Shown in pieces: positions 52,101 through 59,058 of a stretch of 64,000 bases of DNA. Source of the DNA: Chloroflexota bacterium (GTDB taxonomy: Bacteria; Chloroflexota; Chloroflexia; Chloroflexales; Herpetosiphonaceae); NCBI GenBank assembly GCA_020161265.1, contig JAIUOC010000011.1, forward strand, positions 1 to 64,000. The letters are read 5' to 3'. The notes under the pieces were generated by a model. That model was not told where the DNA came from. It ran no database searches and was given only the letters and a program-made list of their open reading frames with translations. How positions within the stretch are numbered: the stretch's first letter is position 1; each line of letters starts with the position of its first letter. The position numbers and the translations under genes were made by a program.

Positions 52101-54396
52101 CAGCTGGTGCTTGATCCATTGCTTCAAATTGAGCAATTTCATCAGCATCAAGCCCCAAATCAGTCAAGGAGAAGGGAGTCATGTTTGGCTCTTCTTCAAC
52201 CTTGGGCGTGGGTTCAGCCGCAGGTGTTGGGTTGAACTCGCCTGAATAAAGCGCTTGCTCCTCAGGATCAAGCCCTAAATCATCGAGCGAGAAGGGCGTA
52301 ATGCTTGGCTCATCGAAGTTGAAGCCTTGATCGTCGTTAGTTGCAGGCGGATCAAAACCAAATTCATTTAAGGAAAATGGGGTTAAGCCCGATTCATCGT
52401 TGGTTGGGTCGGTGGGCAAAGCGCTATCTTCGCCAGCTTGCAGCAAGGCAATTTCATCATCGCTCAAGCCAAGTTCAGTCAACGAGAAGGGCTTGATTTC
52501 CAATTCTTCATCGACTTGGGTTTGCGGTTGGCTAAGATTGCCCATGGCATTGTAATCGGCAATTTCATCGGCATCCAAGCCCAATTCAGTTAATGAGAAT
52601 GGCGTAATTGCAGGCTCAGTATCAGCAGTGTGCAGATCATGCTCATCATAATTACGCAAATCAACATCATCATTCGAGAAGAAGTTCATTGCCTCATCGT
52701 CAGAATCAGCAGGATCATAGACTGGCTCAACCAATGGTGGCAGAGTTTGCGTCTGCTTCTTGATCACCATGCGGTTGAAAATTCCAGCATCATCTTCTTC
52801 GTCTTGATTGAACTCTGGTTCAGGTTGCGCCCCAAAGATTGAGCGCGAGCGTGAACGTGGTTGTTGCCAGCTAAAACCGCCTGATTCTTGATCGGTATCG
52901 GGGAAGCTGGATAAATCGCGGCTGAAGGGCATGCTTGGCTCTGATGGTGTGTCGATTGAATCAAAGCTCAGTTCATCAAGCGAGAATGGCTTTAAGGTAT
53001 TTGGTAAAGCCAAATCATCATCTTGGGCTTTGGAGCTAGTTTCAGGCTGCACATCATCAAAATTTTCCAAGGAGAATGGCTGTAATTGCTCGGGCAACTT
53101 ACCAGTATCCGCGCCAGTACCTGGAATATCGTCAATGCTGCTTTCATCCCAATCGCCAAAGGTGAAGGGCGTTACATCATCAGGCAAATCAAAATCATCA
53201 TTGCTGGCAACTACTGGCTCAGGAGCAGGCTTGGTTGGAGCGGCTAGTGGCTCCGGGGCTGGCGTTGGCGTTTTATTGCTGGGAACATCATCAACTTCAT
53301 CGAGCGAGAAGGGCTGAAGATCTAAGCCCAAATCATCGAGATTGAAATCGACATCGTATTCTGGCTCGGCGATTGCAACCGCTGCGGGTGCAGGGCTAGC
53401 TGGGGCTGCCCCAAAATCGCCAAACAACAAGCTGCGCAAGAAATCATCGTCAGCGTTAGCCGCAACCCCGACCGCAACTGGGGCAGCCTCAACTTCGGCC
53501 AACCAAGAGGCGGCGGGAGCTTTGCTGGCTTGCTCGGCGGCCAAGCGATCACGCTCGACTTGTTCGGCAGCTTCGCGGGCAAGCCGCTCTTTTTCGGCCT
53601 TTTCAGCCTTTTTGGCTTTCCAAGCAGCCTCATCGAAGGCCTCGATTTTGGTATCGGGGGCTTCGACTGGTGGCAGCATCCCATCGAACAAAGCATAGGC
53701 TACGCCTTGGCTGGGGTCGAGTTGCTGGGCATGTTGCCACAGCTTACGGCCTTTGGGGTCGCCAGCGGCCAACAAATGATAGCCCAAGATCAAATTGGCC
53801 TTGAGCATATCGGGGTAATCGCGCAGAATATCGCTGGCAACTTCGGCGGCTTCAGCCTCTTGGCCATTACGCCAGAGTGCTTCAGCCAGCGCTACCGCAA
53901 TATCCACCCGTTTGGGGTCATCGGCGAGCACATCGTTAAATTCCTGAATCGCCTTATCGAAGCGTCGTCCGCGCACATACATACGCCCGAGACCTGCCTT
54001 TTTCAGCAAGATTCGGGCGTTTTCGCTACCCCAAGCCTCGGTATACAAACGCAACACTTGCGAGCGCAACTCAGGCAAATCGGGCTTAATTTCAAATGCT
54101 TGCTCAAACTCGCGGATCGCCGCTGCGAGGTTGCCTTGACGCTCGTAAGTTACCCCCAAGCCCACATGGACAGGGATATTTTCGGGGTCAGAACGTAAGA
54201 CCCGTTCAAAGGCTTCGACGGCTTTGGCTAAATCTTGGCGGTTAAGATACGATTCGCCGAGGATACGGTACGCTTCAAGATAATAGGGAAACGATTCAAG
54301 CAGATGCTCACTCGCACCAATGGCACGCTCCTCCTTCCCTGTTTCGAGAGCAGACCGTGCTTCATCGTAGAGTGCTTGGATCGTGGTGAGAGCCAT
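49132..54396 (-). CDS. Giant TPR protein with tandem acidic PFSL repeats
   Basis: A 1754-residue protein. Residues about 1-225 are TPR repeats (AIREFEQAFEIKPD, AIQEFNDVLADDP). A charged coiled coil follows (KKAEKAEKERLAREAAEQ). From about 320 to 1590 comes an acidic, disordered-looking region with some 25 copies of a PFS[LF]-centred motif, mostly of the form TPFSLTDLGLSAEEIA. Nine consecutive 51-residue units near the C-terminal side are nearly identical; an Ala/Pro/Val-rich stretch and a final TPR-like domain (about 1650-1754) end it. Start ATG 54396 has GGGAGGAG upstream. The repeats look like short docking sites, possibly for a partner such as the roadblock protein downstream; this is inference. 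Confidence 0.85.
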   Translation of the reverse strand: MALTTIQALYDEARSALETGKEERAIGASEHLLESFPYYLEAYRILGESYLNRQDLAKAVEAFERVLRSDPENIPVHVGLGVTYERQGNLAAAIREFEQAFEIKPDLPELRSQVLRLYTEAWGSENARILLKKAGLGRMYVRGRRFDKAIQEFNDVLADDPKRVDIAVALAEALWRNGQEAEAAEVASDILRDYPDMLKANLILGYHLLAAGDPKGRKLWQHAQQLDPSQGVAYALFDGMLPPVEAPDTKIEAFDEAAWKAKKAEKAEKERLAREAAEQVERDRLAAEQASKAPAASWLAEVEAAPVAVGVAANADDDFLRSLLFGDFGAAPASPAPAAVAIAEPEYDVDFNLDDLGLDLQPFSLDEVDDVPSNKTPTPAPEPLAAPTKPAPEPVVASNDDFDLPDDVTPFTFGDWDESSIDDIPGTGADTGKLPEQLQPFSLENFDDVQPETSSKAQDDDLALPNTLKPFSLDELSFDSIDTPSEPSMPFSRDLSSFPDTDQESGGFSWQQPRSRSRSIFGAQPEPEFNQDEEDDAGIFNRMVIKKQTQTLPPLVEPVYDPADSDDEAMNFFSNDDVDLRNYDEHDLHTADTEPAITPFSLTELGLDADEIADYNAMGNLSQPQTQVDEELEIKPFSLTELGLSDDEIALLQAGEDSALPTDPTNDESGLTPFSLNEFGFDPPATNDDQGFNFDEPSITPFSLDDLGLDPEEQALYSGEFNPTPAAEPTPKVEEEPNMTPFSLTDLGLDADEIAQFEAMDQAPAAADDEFSFDGGLQPFSLDDLGFDQEPQAYEEPVRELSDSSQPFSLNDIGLSAEEIAAIEQAGQNQSDDPVFDALLGIGQEQGYVDLTDIINQFDDPESQTEEIDRIALALHDNGIQIRDGDEVINMDEEFSGDEAEAYETEEPLENFIAGDFDQPTAEAEPEMTPFSLTDLGLSAEEIAMLNGETSDAATEEPAPFSFDNFELEQPATDAEPEMTPFSLTDLGLSAEEIAMLNGETSEAAAEEPAPFSFDNFELEQPATDAEPEMTPFSLTDLGLSAEEIAMLNGETSEVATEEPAPFSFDNFELEQPSAEAEPEMTPFSLTDLGLSAEEIAMLNGETSEVAAEEPAPFSFDNFELEQPATDAEPEMTPFSLTDLGLSAEEIAMLNGETSEAATEEPAPFSFDNFELEQPTTDAEPEMTPFSLTDLGLSAEEIALLNGETSEAATEEPAPFSFDNFELEQPATDAEPEMTPFSLTDLGLSAEEIAMLNGETSEAVTEEPAPFSFDNFELEQPATDAEPEMTPFSLTDLGLSAEEIALLNGETSEVAAEEPAPFSFDNFELEQPTAEAEPEMTPFSLTDLGLSAEEIAMLNGETSEVAAEEPAPFSFDNFELEQPTAEAEPEMTPFSLTDLGLSAEEIAALEGTSAAEPEIEAEEPDMSPFTFDQLGLSAEEIAALEGNEAPASELEPDLTPFSLADLGLNDDEIASLQQGDDDRSLKLSEEELMGIDFALPSAEPEPEPVVEAAPAEPEMTPFSWEDLGLSDDEIAIIESPAEPVVEAAPVVVVPTPPAIVETPPAIIATPTPKVEPEADNKRAPLYPVSSRPREEEQRPRAPLYNVSPRREPKPAAETPVVETSPVVAQTPTPVAAAPVASPTVTPSSGSAGGDGPDFSEYYQQLEADPNNHGLRMALARMISQTASVDQALNEYKRLIKQNQLMDQVVDDLQDLIESHDDPGLLQRLHRALGDAYSKQGRWREAMDEYGWVLNKPRR
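50221..51640 (-). repeat. 153-base coding minisatellite, nine full copies plus one partial
   Basis: The segment CAGCGAGAACGGAGTCATTT (or its CAACGAG variant) recurs every 153 bases at 50221, 50374, 50527, 50680, 50833, 50986, 51139, 51292, 51445 and 51598. Each 153-base unit encodes 51 residues of the TPR protein. Differences are few and mostly synonymous or at two variable residue pairs. The open frames seen on the plus strand here (about 500 codons) are shadows of this repetition. Confidence 0.95.
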
Positions 54397-54512
54397 GCCG
54401 CTCCTCCCTGCGCTGTGCATCCAGCGCATCTGATAATCCGTGTCGATCAATTAATTTATAGATCGTGGATTTGGGCGAATTGCTAAAGAATAATGGCGTA
54501 AAATGCGAAAGT

Positions 54513-54541
54513 ATTATAGCGTACCCGTTGATGCTACGCAA
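54513..54541 (-). promoter_or_regulatory. Promoter of the TPR-roadblock operon
   Basis: On the minus strand TTGCGT (54541-54536) and TATAAT (54518-54513) are 17 bases apart, giving a leader of about 110 bases before ATG 54396. Confidence 0.65.
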
Positions 54542-54606
54542 GCAGAAATAGCATTACAGTGCGCTAATTCGCATTTTTAGGCCAAATTAACTACGGCTTT
54601 TTGTCG

Positions 54607-54999
54607 TTAGGCTGCCACTTGCCAAAGTGGTGCGACCCGCCCTATGGCCTGACGCAATTCATCAAGCGTAAACGGTTTTGGCAAAACTACGGTTAATGGA
54701 TCGTTATTGAGATCAGCTTCTTGATGCACGATGCTATTAATCGCAGCGGTGCAAATGATCACTGGTAGGCTGTGGGTTTGAGGCTGAGCACGCAATTCAC
54801 GCCAAACGTTCAACCCATCCATTCCCGACATCATCACATCAAGAACCAGGAGTTCTGGTGGGTTTTGTAACAACTTTGGCAATGCTTCGAGGCTCGAAGC
54901 CCAATGGTGAATTTCCTGAATGCCAAGGTATTGCAACATCACATCAATTAACTGTTGAAATTCACTCGAATCATCGACCACCGCTATGCGCTGTAACAT
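54607..54999 (-). CDS. CheY-like single-domain response regulator
   Basis: A 130-residue receiver domain: acidic pair DD at residues 9-10, phosphoacceptor Asp in LLVLDVMMSG, Thr in IICTAA and Lys in LPKPF. It has no output domain, so it would act through protein contacts. No histidine kinase is adjacent. Start ATG 54999 with AAGGAG upstream; it is 12 bases after the HNH gene and probably co-transcribed. Confidence 0.92.
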   Translation of the reverse strand: MLQRIAVVDDSSEFQQLIDVMLQYLGIQEIHHWASSLEALPKLLQNPPELLVLDVMMSGMDGLNVWRELRAQPQTHSLPVIICTAAINSIVHQEADLNNDPLTVVLPKPFTLDELRQAIGRVAPLWQVAA

Positions 55000-55010
55000 A
55001 CCACAACTCC

Positions 55011-55544
55011 TTATTGATCGTCCTCCACGGTCTGAAAGGACGCAGGCAAAAATTTACGCCATTCTTCAAGACCAAGCCCATGCATTCGGCGTTCGATTAA
55101 ATAGTATGGGCTAGCAAACGGGCGAAAGGGTGGCCGAATTAAGCGCATTCGTGCCTCCTCGGGAGTTCGCCCACCTTTGCGATGATTACACGTTCGGCAG
55201 GCGCTTACCAGATTTTCCCAGCTATGTGCACCACCTCGATGGCGCGGCAACACATGGTCAAGCGTGAGATCAGCACTGATCCGATTACAATATTGGCAAG
55301 TGTAGTGATCGCGACGGAAAATTTCGCGGCGAGAAAGCTTGACATTGGGCAAGGGACGACGAATCATATGGCCCAGTCGGATGACCGACGGACAAGCAAT
55401 GGTGTCGTTGGTCGTGTGCAACACGGCGTGGTTGTGTTCCAACACTTCGGCTTTACCACCCAACACAAGCATCAAGGCACGACGTGCAGAGCAGATATTG
55501 AGTGGCTCGTAATTATGGTTGAGGACGAGTACGGGAGAGTTCAT
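55011..55544 (-). CDS. HNH endonuclease-family protein
   Basis: A 177-residue protein of the common HNH type. An N-terminal part (VLVLNHNYEPLNICSARRAL, about 5-24) precedes the HNH module with two zinc pairs (CQYC and CRTC) and LDHVLPRHRGG carrying the catalytic His. Relatives are widespread chromosomal genes with no settled role, unlike phage or intron homing enzymes. Start ATG 55544 has AAGGAG upstream; a longer frame to 55622 lacks one. Confidence 0.9.
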   Translation of the reverse strand: MNSPVLVLNHNYEPLNICSARRALMLVLGGKAEVLEHNHAVLHTTNDTIACPSVIRLGHMIRRPLPNVKLSRREIFRRDHYTCQYCNRISADLTLDHVLPRHRGGAHSWENLVSACRTCNHRKGGRTPEEARMRLIRPPFRPFASPYYLIERRMHGLGLEEWRKFLPASFQTVEDDQ

Positions 55545-55679
55545 CGCGATCAAACTCCTTCGACATGGAAGATGCGATGTAGTTGCCCGTGGTATTGTAT
55601 CATTGCCCCTACGCCTTGGCAACGTTTCTCAGCAAAAACCAATCTTACGATGGAGCTTCGTCGGCCATCCGAATGATGT

Positions 55680-56657
55680 TTAGACGTTCTCCCAAGCACT
55701 TAGGTTGTCCAAAATGGCCCGATCTTCGCTACTCAACTCAAAATCGGCTGCACCCAAGGTATCGTGGAGTTGACCACTGCTGGTTGCCCCAATAATCGCC
55801 GAGGTGATCGCTGGTGCACCTGTGACCCACGCCACTGCCAGTTGGGGAATGGTTTTTTGGTGCTTCTCAGCTAACACTTCCAGCTGATCGATTAATTTCC
55901 ACAATGGCTCGCTCAAGCGTTTGTCATCACGGCCACGTTCAGCAACCCGTGTACCCTCAGGAATGGGCTGACCCCGCCGAAACTTGCCAGTCAATAAGCC
56001 ACCCGCCAACGGGCTATAGACAATCACGCCAACTCCATACTTGACACAAACTGGTTGCAATTCGCGCTCAAATTCGGCTCGATTGAGCAAATGATAATGT
56101 GGTTGTAGCGAATCGTAGCGGGCGAGATTCAGTTTATCGCTTGTCCACAGGGCTTCCATCAATTGCCATGCGCGATAATTCGAGCAGCCGATATAGCGCA
56201 CTTTGCCAGCTCGCACCAAATCATCAAGCGCCCGCAAGGTTTCTTCGATTGGCACTTCGCCGTCGGGGAAATGGGTTTGATAGAGGTCGATATAATCAGT
56301 TTGCAAGCGCCGCAAGCTAGCATCAACTGCTGCAATAATATGTTTGCGCGAAAGCCCTTGATCGTTCGGCTGATCGCCCATTTGGCCGCGAACTTTGGTT
56401 GCTAAAACCACTTTATCGCGGCGACTTGGCTCTTCGGCCAACCAACGCCCGATAATTTCCTCAGTTTTGCCAGCATATGAACGTGGGTCCCAACGCGAAT
56501 AAACATCGGCAGTATCGAAGAAATTAATCCCAGCATCAAGGGCTTGGCTCATTATCGCAAATGATTCTGGCTCTTCAACACTCCAGCCAAAAGTCATGGT
56601 TCCCAAACATAATTCCGAAACTTTCAATCCGGTTCGGCCTAATTTACGATAGCGCAT
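55680..56657 (-). CDS. Aldo/keto reductase
   Basis: A 325-residue NADPH-dependent oxidoreductase with the AKR tetrad: Asp and Tyr in FFDTADVYS, Lys in VLATKVRG, His in YQTHFPD. The N-terminal MRYRKLGRTGLKVSELCLGT is typical of the YhdN/AKR11-like group. Substrate unknown. Start ATG 56657 is followed by the family signature; AGGAGG is upstream. It stands alone, with repeats upstream. Confidence 0.92.
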   Translation of the reverse strand: MRYRKLGRTGLKVSELCLGTMTFGWSVEEPESFAIMSQALDAGINFFDTADVYSRWDPRSYAGKTEEIIGRWLAEEPSRRDKVVLATKVRGQMGDQPNDQGLSRKHIIAAVDASLRRLQTDYIDLYQTHFPDGEVPIEETLRALDDLVRAGKVRYIGCSNYRAWQLMEALWTSDKLNLARYDSLQPHYHLLNRAEFERELQPVCVKYGVGVIVYSPLAGGLLTGKFRRGQPIPEGTRVAERGRDDKRLSEPLWKLIDQLEVLAEKHQKTIPQLAVAWVTGAPAITSAIIGATSSGQLHDTLGAADFELSSEDRAILDNLSAWENV

Positions 56658-56889
56658 GGATTTTCCTCCTAATTTAGGTTTTGTAACCACGAAGAACACG
56701 AAGGGCACGAAGATAGGCTATTAACTATTGAAGTACCACCGCATGTTCCGAATAGCCCATAGCCACATCCCTCTGCTTTAAACCTCCCGATCCTTGGATT
56801 CTGACCGCTCATGAATCAAAAGTCGCAAGATCGTAACCAAAGCTGCGACTTTTTTGCGACTTTTTTAGCGAGGCTCGCTGCTATACTCT
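56658..56889. other. Intergenic repeats and regulatory-looking sequence before the structured RNA
   Basis: A CCACGAAGAACACGAAGGGC module (56692-56711) and CTATTAACTATTG recall the cluster at 20100. GCGACTTTTTT is repeated twice in tandem (about 56845-56866), followed by the palindrome AGCGAGGCTCGCT (56867-56879) and a -10-like TATACT (56882-56887). Together these may form the promoter of the RNA that follows. No protein gene seen. Confidence 0.5.
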
Positions 56890-57155
56890 TTTGTGAGCGA
56901 AGAACTTTGAAACACAAACTAACCAGCAATCAAGGAGGTCTGAGTTACTGATAAGGAGTTGAACGGTAGTGCGGTGAGAGGCGCTACCCTGCTCAAAGCT
57001 AGTGCGGTGAGAGGCTCTAGCTCAGGGCAAATCTGCGAAACAACGGCCCGATGGTGTGCCATGGCTCGCAGCCTTATCAAACATTCAAACTAAAACTTAA
57101 GCTACTAGTGGTTGTGATCGTTTGAGCAGTGCTACGGCGCTGCTCTTGGCTTTTT
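56890..57155 (+). ncRNA. Candidate structured RNA with four-helix junction
   Basis: A long-range stem closes the molecule: TGATAAGG (56949-56956) with CCTTATCA (57072-57079), eight pairs. Inside are a 7-pair hairpin GGTAGTG/CGCTACC (56965-56971/56982-56988), a second hairpin GCTAG/CTAGC (56998-57002/57017-57021), and a third CTGCGA/TCGCAG (57033-57038/57066-57071) that contains ATGG/CCAT. The first two loops are the same ten bases, CGGTGAGAGG, while their stems differ by a compensatory G-C to C-G change, good evidence for RNA structure. A terminator follows. A 45-codon TTG frame crosses it but has no proper ribosome binding site. It matches no RNA class I recognise. Confidence 0.68.
57122..57155 (+). 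terminator. Terminator with cUACGg tetraloop
   Basis: GAGCAGTGC (57124-57132) pairs with GCGCTGCTC (57137-57145), nine pairs including one G-U, around the stable loop TACG, then TTGGCTTTTT. It would end the structured RNA, or attenuate transcription into the gene at 57265. Confidence 0.82.
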
Positions 57156-57264
57156 AGCTGCATGCTTGCAACAATTCTGCTCTAAATCTGCTACTTCTGT
57201 CGATCAGCACTCACTATACTCAGAGTTGAGTGGAATAGCGAATTAGATTGGATAGGAGAGAGCA

Positions 57265-57729
57265 ATGCTGAGAAAACTGATGATCACAATCGTAGGAGGT
57301 AGCTTTCTGATATTTGTGTTGCTGATGGTGTTTGAGCCAGTTCAGGCGTATGCAGCACTTGGCCCAATCGACGATTTCCCGATTTATTTGGATAGTTCTA
57401 ACGTTCGGCATAATGGCCAAGCGCTGCATTATTATTTGTTGCAACCGCTTGAACCACGCGAGCTTGAGGATTTTTACCTCAATGCGCTAGCCAAACGCGC
57501 TTGGCACGTGCAAGCAACCACAATCAACCAACCAGCAATAAGTATGCGCTTTGAACATGCTTCAATCAAGGGTTTTGTCGAGCTGACAATTGCGCATCAC
57601 GCTGGCGGATGTCAACCAGATTGGAGCGAGGTGTATGTTCGTTATGTCGATCCACAGAGCGCTCCAGTTGCCGCACCAACATTAAATATTCGCTGGCGGG
57701 TCAATCGGTTTGGTTGCGATAGTGCCTAA
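57265..57729 (+). CDS. Small exported protein of unknown function
   Basis: A 154-residue protein with an N-terminal membrane helix or signal peptide (about 5-29, ending AYAA) and an extracytoplasmic domain of about 120 residues of mixed strands and helices (ELEDFYLNALAKRAWHV). Two Cys (GGCQPDW and the C-terminal GCDSA) could form a disulfide. No family recognised. Start ATG 57265 has AGGAGAG upstream. It lies about 110 bases after the structured RNA's terminator, so the RNA could be its leader. Confidence 0.72.
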   Translation: MLRKLMITIVGGSFLIFVLLMVFEPVQAYAALGPIDDFPIYLDSSNVRHNGQALHYYLLQPLEPRELEDFYLNALAKRAWHVQATTINQPAISMRFEHASIKGFVELTIAHHAGGCQPDWSEVYVRYVDPQSAPVAAPTLNIRWRVNRFGCDSA

Positions 57730-57739
57730 ATTAAGGCCA

Positions 57740-57790
57740 AGCAGAGCATCAAAGCCCCTCGCCCACGGCAATGGACGAGGGGTTGGATGG
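57740..57790. repeat. Short CCCCTCGCCC palindromic element
   Basis: AGCCCCTCGCCCA near 57750 pairs with GGACGAGGGGTTGG near 57771. It is a reduced form of the CCCTCACCCC family at 23406 and 32622 and lies between convergent genes. Confidence 0.7.
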
Positions 57791-57793
57791 AGT

Positions 57794-58951
57794 TTAGCCA
57801 CTGACTACTTGAGTTGCCTGATCGAGCGGCACACCTTCCATGGTTTCGCGAATCAGTTGATCAACAACCGCTTTGATATCGCCAGTTTCTTCGTAGGTGC
57901 GCAGTTGACGTTCGGCGCTGGTGCCATGCTTGAGCACTTGGTCAATATAATCGATCGCTGATCGCGAACCAAGGTCATCAACCACATCATCAACAAACTC
58001 ACGTAATTCAATCATCAAATCGTGGGCTGATAATTCTTCACGACGGCCAAAATCGATCAGCTTGCCACCAAGGCCATAACGCGCCGCCCGCCATTTGTTT
58101 TCATTGATCAATGCACGGCTATACACGCGGAAGGTTTGGTTTTGGCGGAATAAGCTATAAATTTTGACAAAAATCGCCTGAACCAAGCCAGCGATCATAA
58201 TTGCTTCATCAACTTTGGTGGCAATATCGCAAATCCGCACTTCTAGCGTGCCAAACATCGGGTGTGGCCGCGCATCCCACCACACTTTTTTGCCATTGTC
58301 GATGCTATGAGTTTTGAGCAAAATGTTGATATATTGCTCAAATTCCGCATACGATTGGAAGGTGTCGGGAATGCCAGTGCGTGGAAAGTTGGTGAAAATG
58401 ATTGAGCGATAGGATTGAAAGCCAGTTTTGCGCCCCATCCAAAAGGGCGATGAGGTTGAAAGCGCCAATAAATGCGGCAGAAAGTAACGCGCCACATTCA
58501 TAATTTCGATGCAGGTTTCGTTATCAGGCATGCCGATGTGCACATGCATGCCAAAAATCAGCAAGCGCCGCGCTGCCTCTTGCATCTCCTCAATCACGCC
58601 ATAATAGCGCTCGTGGGGATAAATATCTTGCTTTTGCCACGATGAAAATGGGTGAGTGCCAGCAGCGGCAATTCGCAAGCCCTTGCTCGCGGCCAAACTG
58701 CCAATTGCGCCACGCAAACGAATAATCTCGGCGCGAGCTTCCTCGACCGTGCGACAGACATGCGTGCCCACTTCGACAATCGATTGATGCATTTCGGGCT
58801 TCATCTGTTCGCGTAAAATCAACTGACCCTCATCGAGAATTTGGGTGATGTACGATTTTAATTCGCGGGTTTCAGGATCGATAATCTGATATTCTTCTTC
58901 GATCCCAATCGTAAAAGGAAAATGCGGATGCCCCGGATCACGATATTCCAT
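57794..58951 (-). CDS. GCS2-family carboxylate-amine ligase (YbdK-like)
   Basis: A 385-residue enzyme of the glutamate-cysteine ligase 2 family. TIGIEEEYQI carries the metal-binding acidic triplet, GMHVHIGMPD is the core His/metal motif and RPHPMFGTLEVRICD a substrate/ATP-site segment. YbdK has weak gamma-glutamylcysteine synthetase activity; many relatives make other amide bonds in specialised pathways. It lies 107 bases downstream of two ATP-grasp ligases on the same strand, suggesting joint action. Start ATG 58951 with GGGGG upstream. Confidence 0.92.
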   Translation of the reverse strand: MEYRDPGHPHFPFTIGIEEEYQIIDPETRELKSYITQILDEGQLILREQMKPEMHQSIVEVGTHVCRTVEEARAEIIRLRGAIGSLAASKGLRIAAAGTHPFSSWQKQDIYPHERYYGVIEEMQEAARRLLIFGMHVHIGMPDNETCIEIMNVARYFLPHLLALSTSSPFWMGRKTGFQSYRSIIFTNFPRTGIPDTFQSYAEFEQYINILLKTHSIDNGKKVWWDARPHPMFGTLEVRICDIATKVDEAIMIAGLVQAIFVKIYSLFRQNQTFRVYSRALINENKWRAARYGLGGKLIDFGRREELSAHDLMIELREFVDDVVDDLGSRSAIDYIDQVLKHGTSAERQLRTYEETGDIKAVVDQLIRETMEGVPLDQATQVVSG

Positions 58952-59058
58952 AAGATCCCCCGTTGGTGTGTCAGTTGATAGTGGGCTTTGGGTGGGTTGC
59001 TGCCAGTGGTATTGCCCTTTAGAATAGTTGATGTTTTTGCGCTTGTCTATGGTGAGAT

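Noticed and set aside
55011..55544. HNH gene as a homing endonuclease or part of an intron or HEARO-type element
   Set aside because: The protein is the common free-standing chromosomal type with the VLNHNYEPLN opening, and no intron-like or HEARO-like RNA flanks it; the structured RNA at 56.9 kb is separated from it by another gene.
56961..57093. A 45-codon TTG frame with two SAVRG repeats, considered as a peptide precursor gene
   Set aside because: The purine-rich AAGGAG directly abuts the TTG, too close to serve it, and the repeated residues follow from the duplicated RNA loops. Compensatory stem changes favour a structured RNA.
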